DNA from: Pempheris klunzingeri
Taxonomy: Eukaryota > Chordata > Actinopteri > Acropomatiformes > Pempheridae
Direction of reading: 5' to 3'
Assembly: GCF_042242105.1 (NCBI RefSeq)
Contig: NC_092031.1
Span: 6,098,175 to 6,162,174 of the forward strand
DNA length: 64,000 bases
The translations under genes and the position numbers were made by a program. The notes below the pieces were generated by a model. That model did no database searches, was not told the DNA's origin, and was given only the letters and a program-made list of their open reading frames with translations. This document shows positions 1 through 13,128 of this stretch, one piece after another (positions within the stretch are counted from its first letter, which is position 1; the number at the start of each line of letters is the position of its first letter).

Positions 1-493
1 CTGTAGTGTTGGATTTCTGACATGTTGGATTGATTAAGTTGAACTAGCATATTTAGACAATAGTGTCCCTCCAGCTTTGTGACTTTAGTTGTGGGACGAT
101 CCGTTCCTGTCTACTGTCTCACTGAATGTGACAGTCCCCTGTGCACAAAGCCTGGTCTATAAAGAAGTGGTTTCATTCAGTATGGTGTGGAGTAATGTGA
201 CAGTACCTCTGGGATGCCGACTGTGAGCCAGGCCTTATCACTCACTAATGATCGTGTGGAAAAGAGGGATCAGATCCCTGCAACCTGGTTCCTAAAATCT
301 TGTAGAAACTCTGCCCCAAAGAGTGGAGGCCATCACAAGGTCAACAAGTTACATGTTGGCAGTCCACATACTTTTGGCGTGTAAAGAGAGCTGAAAGCTG
401 AAGGTTTTCAATTTCCCTTGTTATTTTTATTTCCTGAATGTGAGTTAACCTAATGCCTCGTTCAGCCTCTCTGTCTCCTTGTTTTGGCCTCAG
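1..493 (+). other. TIMM23 intron (gene enters from the left edge)
   Basis: No coding sequence was recognised here. It must be intron, because the exon beginning at 494 starts in the middle of a codon and the earlier TIMM23 exons (N-terminal intermembrane-space part) are not in the window. Confidence 0.7.
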
Positions 494-1869
494 GAGCAGC
501 ACTTGGAGCTGTAAATGGTCTCAGGATGGGCCTGAAGGAGACTAGAGACATGGCATGGTCCAAACCTCGTAATGTACAGTGAGTATAGAGACAGTTTACC
601 AGCAGTATCACCTGTAATGGTACACCTGGATCACTTCACCTGTCCTCTAAATGTTTTTTTTCCCTCTACCCCCAGGTTAATAAACATGGTGACCAGACAG
701 GGTGCTTCATGGGCCAACTCTCTGGGCTCTGTTGGTGAGACCATTATAATGTAACTCAAAAAGTAGTCCAAAGTAGTCTCACTATGGAATCAGGCATTTA
801 ATATAATATCATGGATGATCATCATCATGCAACATCATTGCTACATCCTATAAAGCTCTGTCCATTTTTCTTTGCCATTGCAGCCTTGTTGTATAGTGTT
901 TTTGGTGTGGTAATAGAGAAGGCCAGAGGAGCAGAAGATGACATCAACACAGTGGCTGCTGGGACGCTAACCGGGATGCTCTTTAAATCAGGCAGTAGGT
1001 GTCATTCCTGCCATATATGTTTGCCAATAATATGTAATTTACCTCCATGTGTTATTGACTTTAACAGTATTTCGAGATGTGTTTTTCATTTCATTTCAAC
1101 ATTCATTTTTTTTTGTCTCTCCAAATCCTCCTGTTGAAATATTGTGGTCTCACAAGTTCTCATCTAAATGAATAATGACTTTAATCTTACTGAACGATCA
1201 CAGCGTGCAGCATCTTGAACGCTTAGATTAGCTAATACATCATATGGAAATTAGGCTGCAACTTATGATCATCGTCATTATTTATTAATCTGAGGGTTGT
1301 AAATCTCCCCGTCATGGAACTAATGAAAGAATATCTCGTCTTATTTTTAAAATTATTTTCCAAAGATAATTTACAGTGATATGACACAGTAAAGCATCAA
1401 ATCTTCACATTTGAAAAGCTGAAACCAGCTATTGTTTGGCATTACTGCTCAATAAACACCTTCTTTTTTCAGATGTTTTTTTGATTTAATTTAATTTTTC
1501 TCATTTTAGCATTAATAACCATTTGATTTAATGGAAAGCACATTGCTTTGCTTGAATAAAGTATAGTGTTTAGTGCTGAGAACGTGAGGAGTGAGGAGTG
1601 CTCTGAAATAGTACTCGCAAATGCATCATTTCAGCTTTGGATAGATTAATATAACAAATATTATTTGCTGAAGTTACTGTGATTCAAATTTATTTTATGT
1701 TCATGCACAGCTTTATCTCTCATTCTGTTGATGCTTTGTGTTTGCAGGTGGTCTAAAGGGTGTAGCCAGAGGAGGTCTGGCCGGTTTAGCCTTGTCTGGT
1801 GCCTACGCTCTCTACAACAACTGGGACCACATCAGCGGCTCCTCCTCATCCTCCTCCAGGCTGTACTAA
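494..1869 (+). CDS. timm23: TIMM23, inner-membrane presequence translocase channel subunit (3' part)
   Basis: TIM23 is the core channel subunit of the complex that moves presequence-bearing proteins across or into the mitochondrial inner membrane. Four exons are visible: 494-578, 676-734, 884-994 and 1748-1869, all with GT-AG borders and matching phases. The stop is TAA at 1867-1869. The translation carries the family signatures GLRMGLKETRDMAW, NMVTRQGASWANSLGSV, YSVFGVVIEKARGAEDD and NTVAAGTLTGMLFKS, and ends in YALYNNWDH followed by a serine-rich tail ending RLY. This covers most of the Tim17/Tim22/Tim23 membrane domain. The 5' exons lie beyond the left edge. Identity is confident. The 994/1748 junction gives SGSGLKG where relatives have STGGLKG, so that border is slightly less certain. 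Confidence 0.93.
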
Positions 1870-2568
1870 CCTCTCCCACACACATCTACTTCCACTATAG
1901 GGCCAAATATCTCTCCAGGACACAGCCTTTAACCACAGCGCTAAGAAGAGTTAGACTCTGGTCAAAAGCAGTGTGCTATTCTGGGAAGTGTGCGTTGGTC
2001 CCATTTCACTGGTCCTCCTTCCGCCGTAGCCACTTCCCTCCCCAGGAGCATTCTGGGAATCAAAAGATGTGTTTGAAAAAGAAGATGTGAACACGTGGAC
2101 TAAATTCCACATGAAATCCAGATGTAGACCGTCCTTTAACACCCCTCTCTTCGTTTGTCTTTATCCTCTGAGGTGTTCCTGTCACTGATCTGATCAGTAA
2201 TGAGAAGACCCTGTGAGGATGTGTCATCTGTAATATCAATGTTTATGGGAGGCTTATTTTTTCCTCTTTGATCCAAGTTTTGAGATCAGTGAACCCATGA
2301 TCTTTGGGTTAAATGGTGTGTGTGGTTCACCAGATGAACTGCAGTGGATCCACGTTCTGATTTTGGACTGAAAGACTCTTCTGATGTAGAAGAGCAAAGA
2401 GATCGACAGACACAGAACTAAGCCTTACAGTCAGTTCTACTCTTGTATTTATTGAAGCGAATCCGCAGTGTTTTCTGTTTTACTGTGTGAGAAGAAATCA
2501 CTGTAAAGCTCTGCTGAAAGTGCGTGCTGTTAATGTGTCTCCATCAAACCCACTGCATCAAAAACAAT

Positions 2569-2574
2569 AATAAA
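2569..2574 (+). terminator. TIMM23 polyadenylation signal
   Basis: AATAAA in an A-rich stretch about 700 nt after the TIMM23 stop. It is the first good signal in the 3' UTR and lies 40 nt before the oppositely oriented signal of the protease gene. Confidence 0.6.
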
Positions 2575-2613
2575 AAAATTGGAAATGTTCTCAAAAACTT
2601 GCTTTTAACCAAT

Positions 2614-2619
2614 TTTATT
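2614..2619 (-). terminator. Polyadenylation signal of the serine protease gene
   Basis: TTTATT on the + strand reads AATAAA on the minus strand, about 310 nt after the protease stop codon. It would give a compact 3' UTR ending next to the TIMM23 transcript end. Confidence 0.5.
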
Positions 2620-2928
2620 GAGCAAATGTGACTGGGTGTAAAAAGTCGTGAGTTGTGTATACTACGCAGTGCTCTGTTACAACTGTCTGCAGTTCAAAAC
2701 TAGAGTAGTGCATAGTGTAGACTTTAAAATATGGTGTTAGAAAACAATTATTGCACATTGAGAACATGTATTTACATCTTGGATTGGTTGTAAGTTCCAG
2801 AAATTGTGAACTTGATGAGCTGTGGCTATGAGACTTTTAGAAAAAACAGTTTGTAGGCGTCTGTAGACATCAGACATAAAACAGAGCAGAGCTTATGTTT
2901 GCTGTCAGCGTTGAGTCAGGTGGCTCGC

Positions 2929-5549
2929 TTAGTGCAGGAAGAAGTCCCTGATGCGTGTTGCCTCGATCCAGGGGATGTAGGCGGCGGTGCGGGTGAAGAC
3001 GCTGGGTTTGTTTTCTACGGTGCAGCCAATAGGGCCGAAGCTCACCACGCCGTGCACCTCCCAGCGGTCCTGCCCCAGCTGGCACAGCAGCGGACCACCA
3101 GAGTCACCCTGGGAGAGGCAAAGATATGGGTTTAGGAGGTGGGCACGTTACATGGCAAAACTTCACGCTCACTTTTGTTGTCTATAAATCTCAGACCTAC
3201 CTGGCAGGCAGCGGGTGGGTCCTCCTTGTCCCTGAACCCGGCACAGATCATGGAGTCTCGGACACGATCGCCCCAGAATTTCTTCTGCCGGCAGGTCTTG
3301 AAGTCAATGATGGGCAGGCGGGCTTGATTCAGGGCTTCTGCCAGAGACACATTCTCCTTCCCACCTGAAATGTGTGTAAGAAGACGAATTCAAGCAGCTT
3401 GAACTGCATTTTGACTTCTGAAATATCCTCAACTACTGGACAGATGGCTATGACATTTTATACAGACATTCATGATCCCCAGAGGATGAATCTCACTGAC
3501 TATGATGATCCTCTGACTTTTCCTCTTGTGCCACCAGTGAGTTGATTTTAAGATTTATAATTCTGAGTGAAATGTCTTCAATACTGGATGGATTGAATTT
3601 TGGTCACAGACATTCACAATCCCCTCGGGATAGATTGTATTTATTTTCTCTGACTTTTCATCATCAGGTCAAATTTTCTACTCGTCAAATACTTTGGTTT
3701 ATAACCAAATATCTGCTAAATTTATGATATTTTCACCAGCCTCAGCTGTACATTGTGTTTATCAGCAAATGTTCAAAAATTTGTATACCAACTAAACATC
3801 TGCATAACATTGCCAGCCAAGGCCATAATACTTTGAATATTGAAATAAACTGAAAATTAAATGGTGAACGTTAACCACCACTGAATAGAAATATTTGGCT
3901 GTGCAAACCATCTGAATTTATGTCATTTTATTTCCTGCTCTTAACATTTACTGACGTCCATTTAAAGTTTCCTCTGGAGCCTCGATGAGCAAGTTTGATC
4001 TTTTTTTCTCTTTCTTCGATTTTAGCTTCTGAAATTCTCCAATCCAGTTTGAGGAAACTTGTTTTTTGACTCGGCTGGAATTTTTTTCATTTAATTATAA
4101 TTGAGTAAGTACTTAAAAGTACACAACCTGAAAAGACCTTTCAAAGAGGGTATTTGAGCCACATGAGTGCAGATGGATGCTGCAGAACTGTTGTCATGAC
4201 TGAATGTTCAGTCTTGTTTGCCATTAGTTGGTCAGTGGACCAAATGGCTTCCTCCAGAGCTTTCCCCCCTCTCCTTTGTATTTTTATATTCCCTTTCTTG
4301 CACTCACCCCGGGTGTCCCCCCAGCCTGTGACCCAGCAGTAGTGTCCCGGGTTGAGGCCGGTCTGCTTGCGCGGCAGGCAGGCGTAGCGGATGAAGTTTG
4401 AGGGGACGATATCTGTGGCAGCCTTCACCAGGGCGATGTCATAGTCCAGCTCGCTGTGAGCGGGGTAGCGGAAGTTCTCGTGCCGGTAGATTCTCTTCAC
4501 AGGGAAAATCCTCTCTGCCATCTCTGAACGTCTCAGTTGGTGCTTCCCCAGGACGATCCTCCAGCTCCCAGCATCCTCTGCTTTACCCCTGAGAAGCCAA
4601 AAATAGTTAAAGAAAGGCCCTAGTGGTTCTCATTGAGTTTTCTTTTTTTAACAACTTCCTTTTTGTGAGTCAGTGGATGGGTTTCTTACTTTTGGAAGCA
4701 GTGAGCTGCAGTCAGGACCCAGTTCTTGTGGATCAGAGTTCCTCCACAGACATGAATGTAATGTTTACTTCCCCTGGGTCGAACCTATGAGAGACAGCCA
4801 GACATTCTTCTCAGTGGTGTGAGATTATTTTGCTGACCAACTCAGAGATGGTCATTGTAATTTTCCTCACACCTCTCACAGAAATCTGCCCATGCTGCCC
4901 CATAAATAGCACTTATACATATTGCAGTGCCCTGAATGTTAAGAAAAGAAACTGCATGGCATTTACTGTAGAGTACACAAGCAACTTATTCTAAAAAGAT
5001 TTAAGCCACCAACATATCCACAGAATACTAAAGATTAAAGCCCAACCAATGAATGAACCAAGCCACTATACTGACAGACATTAGCTCATCTCAGATATAT
5101 AGGTGCTGCCGTGTAGCCCTGCTGAAAAGTAAGACACCTCACTCCCCTAAATACTGAACCACATCAATGCAAGGACAGATGTACCTGCAGAGAGACCTGC
5201 CAGGGCCAGGAGTGAGGTCTGGCCTCGTTCCCGGACACAATCCTCTCAGCCATGTTGGGCTTGAAGTGTGCCATACCACAATCCTTAGGCCAGTCTAAGA
5301 GGAGAAAAATACCACAGAAAAACACGATAAAGTCCCAATAAACAAGTGTTGTTTTAACAGGAGCCTCCACGTTTGTAGCCGAAGTGTGTGTTTCTGCGTG
5401 TATTTGCTCTCACCCAGGTGGAGGAGCTTGTGCTGTTGCTGCCGTCCAGGCGTGAGTGTGTATGCAGCTGCAGGCAGGGATGCCTTGCTCAACAGCATTG
5501 GCAGCAGCAGAGACAGAAGGAGGAGCAGAGGAGGTCCAGGTACAGCCAT
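2929..5549 (-). CDS. Secreted chymotrypsin/elastase-like serine protease (family S1)
   Basis: Six exons in transcript order: 5414-5549, 5185-5294, 4690-4784, 4308-4588, 3201-3364 and 2929-3108. They join in phase to 321 codons. Residues 1-22 are a leucine-rich signal peptide ([16 protein letters not shown]). A propeptide with Cys51 ends at Arg63, giving the mature start [19 protein letters not shown]. The catalytic triad is visible as [14 protein letters not shown] and GDSGGP. The propeptide Cys and a Cys in YACLPRKQT fit the chymotrypsin-type disulfide that keeps the propeptide attached. The pocket is odd: the residues before the catalytic serine read AACQGDSGGP, so position 189 is Ala rather than Asp (trypsin) or Ser (chymotrypsin). 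Position 215 is Phe (VVSFG) and 226 is Ser. This points to cleavage after small or hydrophobic residues rather than basic ones. It is closest in feel to the pancreatic elastase/chymotrypsin-C group; exact orthology is unknown. An upstream in-frame ATG at 5579 would precede the signal peptide, so 5549 is preferred. Confidence 0.88.
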
Positions 5550-7947
5550 CTTCTTCGACAGAATCACCGGCCGGCACACATCCCACGCTATTTATACCAG
5601 GCAGCAAGCGCACGCAGATGTGCATACACAGGTACACATACAGTACACACACACACACAACAGCACACCTCCAGGGACAATGAACTGTGGCACAACAAAG
5701 GCCGAACGCTGGATTGTTCTCCTGTAGCTATGAGTTTCCACTGCCGCTGAGAAAAAGGGGAATTCGGTGAGTCCCATCAGCACTTTCACATACATATAGT
5801 ATGCTCACAGTACACCAACATGCACACAGCACAAAGGCAATACAGCACTGTACACAAACAAACATCATGTCACATGACTTATAGCAGTGACATAGTGACC
5901 TGCAAATGACCTTTATCTCTGATATCCCCAAATCTCTGCTATAGCTCATCCTGTGCAAACATGACTCAGTAGGAAAGATGTCGTCACTGCCGTGTTTACC
6001 TGCCTAAAGATGTTCTCCTCGTAGGAGGAGGAGTCAAATGAAGGAGGAAAGACCAGAAATTCAATGTGAAGTTTTAGAGTTCTAGAGTTAGGACAATAAA
6101 TCAGCCAGACTGTTGGCTGATAAATAAGAAATTGCAGCACAGAAAAACCAAAGATGTGTTTCATGAGAGTGCACTGATAATTTTATTTTTTAGCCGTGCT
6201 AGCAGCATGGCTCTATGGACCGCATTGTCTGTCTGTTGGTCGGTCCACTTCTTTAATCCAGAAAGAAATATCTTAGCAACTATTGGATGGCTTGGCACAA
6301 AAGTTTAGTGCCACCAAGAGGTTGACGTTTGTGGTGTCTCAACAACTTTTTCGACATTTAGGTCAAGCCTCACAAAGCCGCTAGCATAGCTGTAGACTGT
6401 TAGTAAAAACATGAGTAAAAAAAAAAATATATATATATATATATATTTTAAGGTATCTGTATCAAAATGTTATGTTTAGCCAATATATTGTTAGCACATT
6501 TTTCAAACTTACTCATCAAAATTAATACCAGTCTCAAAAGTCCAGTCAGGATCTGTCAGGCTATAGCTGTTGTCATACAAGTGACAAAAAACACATTTCA
6601 TTACTATTTTTAATATTCTTTATGATCTGTGCTGGAACTTAATTACAGTTTTCAGTTGTTGACAGTTGTCAGCGGAAGCACTCACTACAGAAAAAATAGT
6701 CCCAATCAAAACTGCTGAAAGTGTATTTTCTGGCTTATTTAGAGTGACAGGCACTGATTTTGTAAATTAAATTCAGTTCCCCTGTATTGTTGCTGTCGAG
6801 GAAGAAATCTTAAAGACAGAGGCTTTAAAGCCAAAGTAGATGAAGCTAAAACTACCTGCATGGCTTGATACCAGAGGAGGTCAATGGAAAAAGATATATC
6901 CTTATGTAATGTGAGATTAGAATAAATAAATGAAAAGCAACAGAGACTCTTCTGCCTGCTGTACACACATCTGTGAAAATATGACAACAATAACTGCAGT
7001 GGAAGCCACTAGTGAGCTGAGCTTTTTTCTGTGGTGAATGAGAGAGAATGTGCCCGCTCATCTGAATGGCAGCGCCTGAATGGTCAAACCTCACCACTGT
7101 GGTTCACCAAGTTTACATACAACTCAACTTTGTGTATGTTTTCCACAGTGAATGAGTGGAGCAAGTGTGGGAAGAGAAGGAGGGAGAGTGTAGAGTCGTT
7201 TTTTATCCTTTAACATATTTCATCCAAGTCACCTCCATTATCTGTGTGAATATTTGACAAACTGACATTTGCTTCCACTACACTTCCCTCATTCGTCAGC
7301 TGTAAAGGGTCGAGATCTTGCCTGGGCTTCTATTCTTATGTTAAACATGTTTACAGTGTGTTTAGTTATGCGTCTTTTTTATCCAAAAGCATGTCGAGGA
7401 GGTGGAGGTATTGTTTGCAGGTGTTCACTTCAGCCATGACAACTTCAACCAACATGTAAGGGCAGGCTGTACACAGCCTGAAAGGCAAAATCCAGGGGAA
7501 AAAGTCAGTATAGCGCTCACTGCACCACATTAAGCGCATGATTAACGCATGATAACAAATGAACTCACATGAAAATATCAACGATCCTCTCTGATCTGCA
7601 CTATGGTCTCTGGACAGTAAGAGGACAGTGCTCAGAGAAATTATAGTAAGAAAATCAACCAAATGATCAAAGTGAGAGGGAAAGAAATAGGGTTTTGAAA
7701 ACTGCGTGGGGGGATTTGGTCCTTGCTAAAAAGTGGATCCTAATGAGTGCAGGAACACATTTTCTAACATTGCATCTACACCCTTTTATGAAATGAGGAA
7801 AAGAAAGTCTGGATAAACCCACATGAAAGTGTCTCTCTGATCTTCATTCAGAGTTAAGTATCAGTTCTTTAGTGCAAACTGGAGACCGGATCAGATATGG
7901 ATAATCAATATGCTAATCAAAGTCGTCTCCAGTAGTCTCCAGTCGTC
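5550..7947. other. Intergenic region between protease and GPRIN2-type gene
   Basis: No gene recognised. It holds a short CA run near 5647-5660 and an AT run near 6426-6446. A 3' UTR of the GPRIN2-type gene should occupy the right end. Long readings here look like chance. Confidence 0.5.
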
Positions 7948-9936
7948 TTAGTCATCTGTCTCTTTGGAGCCTCCACACCACCCAGGCCTCCTCAGTGACC
8001 TGATTACACCCTTCTTGCGGCCGTGTCCACTCCCATGTGAGGGTGACTTATGGCTGGTGCCTTCCTCTCTGGTGTACACCTCATCCTCTTCTCTTGCGTT
8101 ATCTGCCTCTGCTCTGCTTATTCTGCGAGCAGATTCTACTGTTTCCTCCTTTTTGCCTGCTCCTTCCTTCACCACCTCCCCCCCTCCATCTTCCCCTGGT
8201 GTCCCCTCACTCTCACCCTCCACCTTACACGTCAATGCAACTTTCATTACAGGTGGGTTAAGTTCTGGGGCCGTGGCTTTTACCACGATGGACATGAGAG
8301 GAGGCTTCGGTGCTTTCTTCTTCTTTGAGGAGCGTCTTGCTGGTTGGGGGCTGTTCTGGAGCTCCAGGTGCTTCCTTATGGCTGTGCTCAACACTTCCGG
8401 GTCCACAGATGCTCCATGAACGTCCCATGTCATCCCGTCCTCATCCCACTGCACCTGCTTCATGCTGCTCCTCCTCCCCCGCTCATCCCGGTCCTCCCCC
8501 TGAATCTTCAGACACGACCTCCTCGTCTCCAGATCATGAGAGGAGACAGAGTTCACCTCCCATGTGCAGCCATCTCCTTGTCTTTCCTCCTCCTCTCCGC
8601 TGCTGACTGGGAACATGCTGGAGGACGGGGACACCAGATTAGAGTTTGAGCCCATTGAGGACTTCAAGTTCAGTCTTGATCCAGGTGGTGAGCCCAAGAT
8701 GGAGTGGGAGTCCATGTTGGAGGCAGATATGTTCATCCTGAGGCCCCACCAGGAGCTGGAAGGAGAGATCGTCTGCACCGCTGCGTCTACCAGCTCCAGC
8801 TGTGAAGTCATTGTACCCTCCTCCCTGGGCACCCCAAACCTTGGAGCCTTTGTGAAGCCCTCTCTAGAGGTCAAGTTGCACCTGCAGCAGCCACCCAATT
8901 GCGAGTCGCTGAAGGAAGGAACCAGGGGTGACCTCCAACTTCGGCCTTGCCCCAGCTGGTGTGGTAGCTCAAGATGATAAACTGAGGCTCCTCTCCCTGA
9001 TTCCTGTTCCTGTGCTGAAAAATTAGGCATCGGGTCACAAAAAACTGGGCTCCTCAGCCCTCCACCCTCTGATGACCGTATGCCTCCAGGACTGTGCAGC
9101 TCCTCAATCATGTCATCAGCAAGGCATTCAGGATCTGATGACATACACGCTTCTGCTAAGCTAGCAGACGATGGGATCGGAGAAGGGAATGTAAAGGAAG
9201 GCAAGTTTTTCTCCAGGATTATCTCACGCTTACCCTGCAGGGGTGACGGCAATGGAGAAGTCATGGGTGAGGACACAAGGAAGTCTCTCTGCTGATGACG
9301 TTGACTCAACATTAGCATTGAAGAAGTTAAAAGGTCCTCAGGTGGTAGAGTTGGTGTCTGCAGGGGGGAGATGAAGGGAGAGGGTGTGGTTGGTGAAGAT
9401 GTTAGTTTGGACATGGGAGAGTCCGGCACAGCAGAAAAAGGGGGTTCCTGGGTTAAACTCGAGGGGCGTGAGATCCCATCTTTCCATACAACTGTATCTG
9501 GAGTGCTGCTGCGGCTGTGGGTGCTGCCGCTACACCCACTCCAGCGCTGCACGTTGGCAACCCAGCACTCGCCGAGGGCAGGAGGGTTCTGCATGTCCAA
9601 GTTTTGGGCTGTGAGTGACAACTGGTGGCTGTTGGGCATGTTGATGCGCTGCCTCGTGTGAGGGTGCAGCTGCTGGAGAGCCGATGAGTTCGGCTCAGCA
9701 TCTGTGTTGGTGCTGAAGCTGCGTCTCAGGTCGATTTTGGTCCAAGCCGGGTCACGCTTGTGTGGCGGCGCCATGACCACATCCATGGAGCTCTTAGAGA
9801 GGGAGAAAATGGGGGTGCAATCATCTTCATCCTCCAGTCCCACCATCCCAGCTTGACTGGAGAAAGAGGCCGACTGATTGCCTGAATACCTGACCGGCTG
9901 GTAGCTCTCAGACGCAGGGCGACTAGGCCTCGCCAT
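7948..9936 (-). CDS. gprin2: G protein-regulated inducer of neurite outgrowth, GPRIN2 type
   Basis: One uninterrupted 662-codon exon, the usual layout of GPRIN genes. GPRIN proteins bind activated Gi/o alpha subunits and promote neurite growth at the membrane. Most of the protein is low-complexity, rich in Ser, Pro and Thr and predicted to be disordered. The diagnostic part is the GRIN C-terminal domain from about residue 492: [19 protein letters not shown], then [16 protein letters not shown], a KKKKAPKPP stretch, an acidic linker, and the tail [15 protein letters not shown] cysteine there could be acylated, as in relatives (inference). GPRIN2 is chosen over GPRIN1/3 because TIMM23 and SYT15 are its neighbours in human too. 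The start at 9936 gives [11 protein letters not shown] and is the first ATG of the open frame. It is longer than human GPRIN2 (about 460 residues). Confidence 0.85.
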   Translation of the reverse strand: MARPSRPASESYQPVRYSGNQSASFSSQAGMVGLEDEDDCTPIFSLSKSSMDVVMAPPHKRDPAWTKIDLRRSFSTNTDAEPNSSALQQLHPHTRQRINMPNSHQLSLTAQNLDMQNPPALGECWVANVQRWSGCSGSTHSRSSTPDTVVWKDGISRPSSLTQEPPFSAVPDSPMSKLTSSPTTPSPFISPLQTPTLPPEDLLTSSMLMLSQRHQQRDFLVSSPMTSPLPSPLQGKREIILEKNLPSFTFPSPIPSSASLAEACMSSDPECLADDMIEELHSPGGIRSSEGGGLRSPVFCDPMPNFSAQEQESGRGASVYHLELPHQLGQGRSWRSPLVPSFSDSQLGGCCRCNLTSREGFTKAPRFGVPREEGTMTSQLELVDAAVQTISPSSSWWGLRMNISASNMDSHSILGSPPGSRLNLKSSMGSNSNLVSPSSSMFPVSSGEEEERQGDGCTWEVNSVSSHDLETRRSCLKIQGEDRDERGRRSSMKQVQWDEDGMTWDVHGASVDPEVLSTAIRKHLELQNSPQPARRSSKKKKAPKPPLMSIVVKATAPELNPPVMKVALTCKVEGESEGTPGEDGGGEVVKEGAGKKEETVESARRISRAEADNAREEDEVYTREEGTSHKSPSHGSGHGRKKGVIRSLRRPGWCGGSKETDD

Positions 9937-12900
9937 GACATCAGCGCCAAACTGTGAAGAAAGACACGTCTTTGAGTGCTTGCTTGCTCTTTATCCTTAA
10001 ACCTGCAATAACTGGTTTTTTAGTCACTTGGAGGCAGCAGAAACAAGGTGTGAACACAATATTGACTTATTATCACCTTTTAAGCTGCTATGCCAAATTT
10101 GCTAAATTACACACCCAGCAACATTATAAATCATTTGGAGTCTTTTTTTCTTGCCACATGGTGAATGTAAGTCCAATATTCTCTCCTTTTAACTCTGCTT
10201 TGGCCTCTTTGGGAAATGCCTGGCTCGCTCTTCAGCTGCTAAATACTACACACAGGTTCGCCAGCTAGTCTCTTGCTTTGTTTTCCTTTCCAGGGCAGAT
10301 AGAGGACAAAATGTTTTAAAAGCTATATTCCTGAAAACAGCTACCTGCGGTGGCTGAAAAAAACCCAAAGAAAATCCTGAATACTCCAGAAAGTCCCAGC
10401 CAAGAAATAGTCCCTCATAGTTTTATTACTCTTCAGTTTGTGAACAGATTAAACAAACATATAACGTATAACATGTTGATATGTGAGCTTTAAAGAGGGT
10501 TAGGTGGATTTTGTTACCTTTGCACAGAGCCAGACTAGCTGTTTCCCCCTCTTTTTAGTCTTTATGGTAAAATGAGCTAACTGGCTGGTGGCTCAAGCTA
10601 CAGATACAAGTACAGACTGGTATCAGTCTTCAAAAAAATGATTTGTTTAATTTGTTTTCTGTCTTTCTGACTCTAAAACAAGCCCTCAACCCAGTCAGTG
10701 CACGCACACACACGCCCACACACCCATAGGCACTCCCAGATTAGCCTAATGGGATTACACAATCCAGATTATTTGATTATTGAGACAAAATTTAGATTGA
10801 TTGAGACAGTTTAAGAGAGCATTTGGCCTTCGACTGATAGAAGAAGAAGAAAAGGAAGCAAACTCTTTTCCCTAGAAAAGGAGAAACGGTGAGAATGGAC
10901 GGTAGAGGTTATAAGAAATCAAAATGAACTTTTATTTCTAAACTTCCATCAGAGCCAGTGCACATTTTGTGCCTGATTTTATTCTTGTGAGTTAATTCTT
11001 TTAAAAAGGGGATTACACCAGTTCTTCATTCCCTCACTTAGAAAAAAAAAATGAATCAATGCTGCTCTGCCTGATCGTGGTAGTACAAACACACAAAGAT
11101 ATTTTTATGATAAAACTAAGTGCCAAACTGTCAAATCTGGATTTATTAGTGTCTGACCACAGTTGGCCTCCAGATATTCAGAGTACCTTTTAACTGGGTG
11201 TCTATTCTTCTCTACTGGAAGAATAAACATCCAGTTAGGCCACATACATGACTGCCTGTGTGAACAAAAATACATTATGATGTAAGATAAAAAGACAAAA
11301 GAGAAAAATAACCTCTTACCTTAAAGTTCACACCTTGTGTCCTGTTTTGCCCTCCGTCCCACCACAGAACAGGTGGTGCTAAATGTCCCTCCCTCCTCCC
11401 CTCATTCCTTCTACTCTTCCTCCCTCACTTCTTCAGAAAGTCTTTTTCAGCTGCTGTCACTGCCTCAAACACACCCTCAGTTTTTCTCTGCTGTGATTTT
11501 TCCTCGGCTTGATCTTCCCCTCTGTCTCTTCTCTCATTTGTCATCAAAGTGAATATGAGGATTTCTCATTGTGTGTGTTGTCTGATGTTTGCGTGTGTGT
11601 GTGTGTGTGTTAGAGGGAGAGAGAGAGAGCCATTACTCTACCTTTAGCTCTGAGGATTAGCTCAGTCATCTCATTAGCTCGCGTCCAATCTCTGAACAAA
11701 GTGTGTATGCATGTGTGTGTGAGTGAAACGACGGTGGGCAGATGAGCGGCTAATTAGCATTTTGATTTGAGAGTTAAGATCACATCAGCTGCCAGGGCAG
11801 CCACATTACATGTATATTATTTAGTTATCTACATGCACATTGTTTGTGAGGGCGATTAGATGCATAAGATAATTAGTTTATTAGAGTCCATTAGATTGGT
11901 GGGAATGTCATTAGTTTTGCATGTATTTGGTCATATTGACATTTTGAGCTGATGAGGCTGGATCCAAAGTCTTGAGATCACCAAAATTATTACACTCTAC
12001 CCAGTGGAAGACATCAATCCTTCAAATAGTCAGATATTACAGATATTTCAGATTAGAGCAAAGTAGTGGGGTTTACATTGCCACTGTTAGAGCCGTGCCT
12101 GCTAGCTTGGCTTTAAATGAAATAAAGTGAAAAGACAAGACCTTACAGTACTTTATCAGTATTTTTCCTCACATATGAATCATGTATTTACTGACTTTAT
12201 GCATTAGAGTCTCAGATTATTCATGCATTCATGCTACTGGTGATACTGCACCTATAAATGCAGCTTGATTTGAAAACATTTTGCCTGTCATTATGATTTG
12301 TTTATGTTTATGTAACTGCAGACTTGATGGCTTAAACAGCTGTCAGTCCTGTGGTCACCATCCCCCATCCCTCTCCCTGTGTGGCCCGTGTACGTATACA
12401 GCTGCCTCAAAGTTTGTAACAACAGACCACACAGCAGACGACATGACGCCCAAAGGCCAGACACCAGTACATGTGCCCCCAAGTTTGCTTTGTGTAAATT
12501 TGTTTTTTTTGGTAAATTGATTTAAACAGTATTAATTAAAATAATAAACTTGGGACACCGTTAGAAGACAGGGCCACACCAGGACCTGCTTTAGCTTGAT
12601 TTGAAGGGGTTACAGTATATTCTGCACATATATGAGGTGTCATATGCGAGATGATGACTCACAAGTACACATTTTATTTGACTTTATTTTATTTTGAAAA
12701 CAGCCAAATTACAAAACTCCAGCAAGTTATAAGAGTCTGCTACCTGATTTTTATATCTTAAAGGAGTATTCCAGTGATTTTTGTATTGCAGTTTCATAAA
12801 GTTGACGCACTCAGTAGAGACTCTGCCCTGAAGGTCAAAATACAACAATCCAAAACACACGACATATGACTTTGTTAATGGGCTAAAACATCCTAAATCA

Positions 12901-13128
12901 GTGGTATGGTCCTTTAAAGGGAATGAGCGTAGTCGCCAACCAAAAAGCCAGATAACAGCATGAAATGGTGAGAATCAGCCATCTGTGTCGCACTCTCAGT
13001 ACACACTTCACACACCACTGCTTCAGACAGCCAGTGTGAGTGAGAGTCGATAGCAGGAAAAGACGAGGAGAGTTCCCTTCTGTTAAATGGCAGGTAGGCA
13101 GGTAGATTAGACCCAATGTCTGCAATCT
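9937..13128. other. Intergenic region between GPRIN2-type gene and SYT15
   Basis: Divergent promoters of the minus-strand GPRIN2-type gene and the plus-strand SYT15 should lie here. A GT-rich microsatellite occupies about 11592-11611. The AT-rich stretch at 11740-11960 repeats ATTAG motifs (taattagcat, cattagattgg, cattagttttg), a feature of homeodomain binding sites, but nothing is proven. No further coding sequence was recognised. Confidence 0.45.

Noticed and set aside
8310-9661. Plus-strand frames opposite the GPRIN2-type gene
   Set aside because: They are shadows of the long GC-rich minus-strand exon, which carries the conserved GRIN domain.
12281-12520. Candidate first exon of SYT15
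   Set aside because: No GT donor in the required phase follows the ATG, and the translation does not resemble SYT15.
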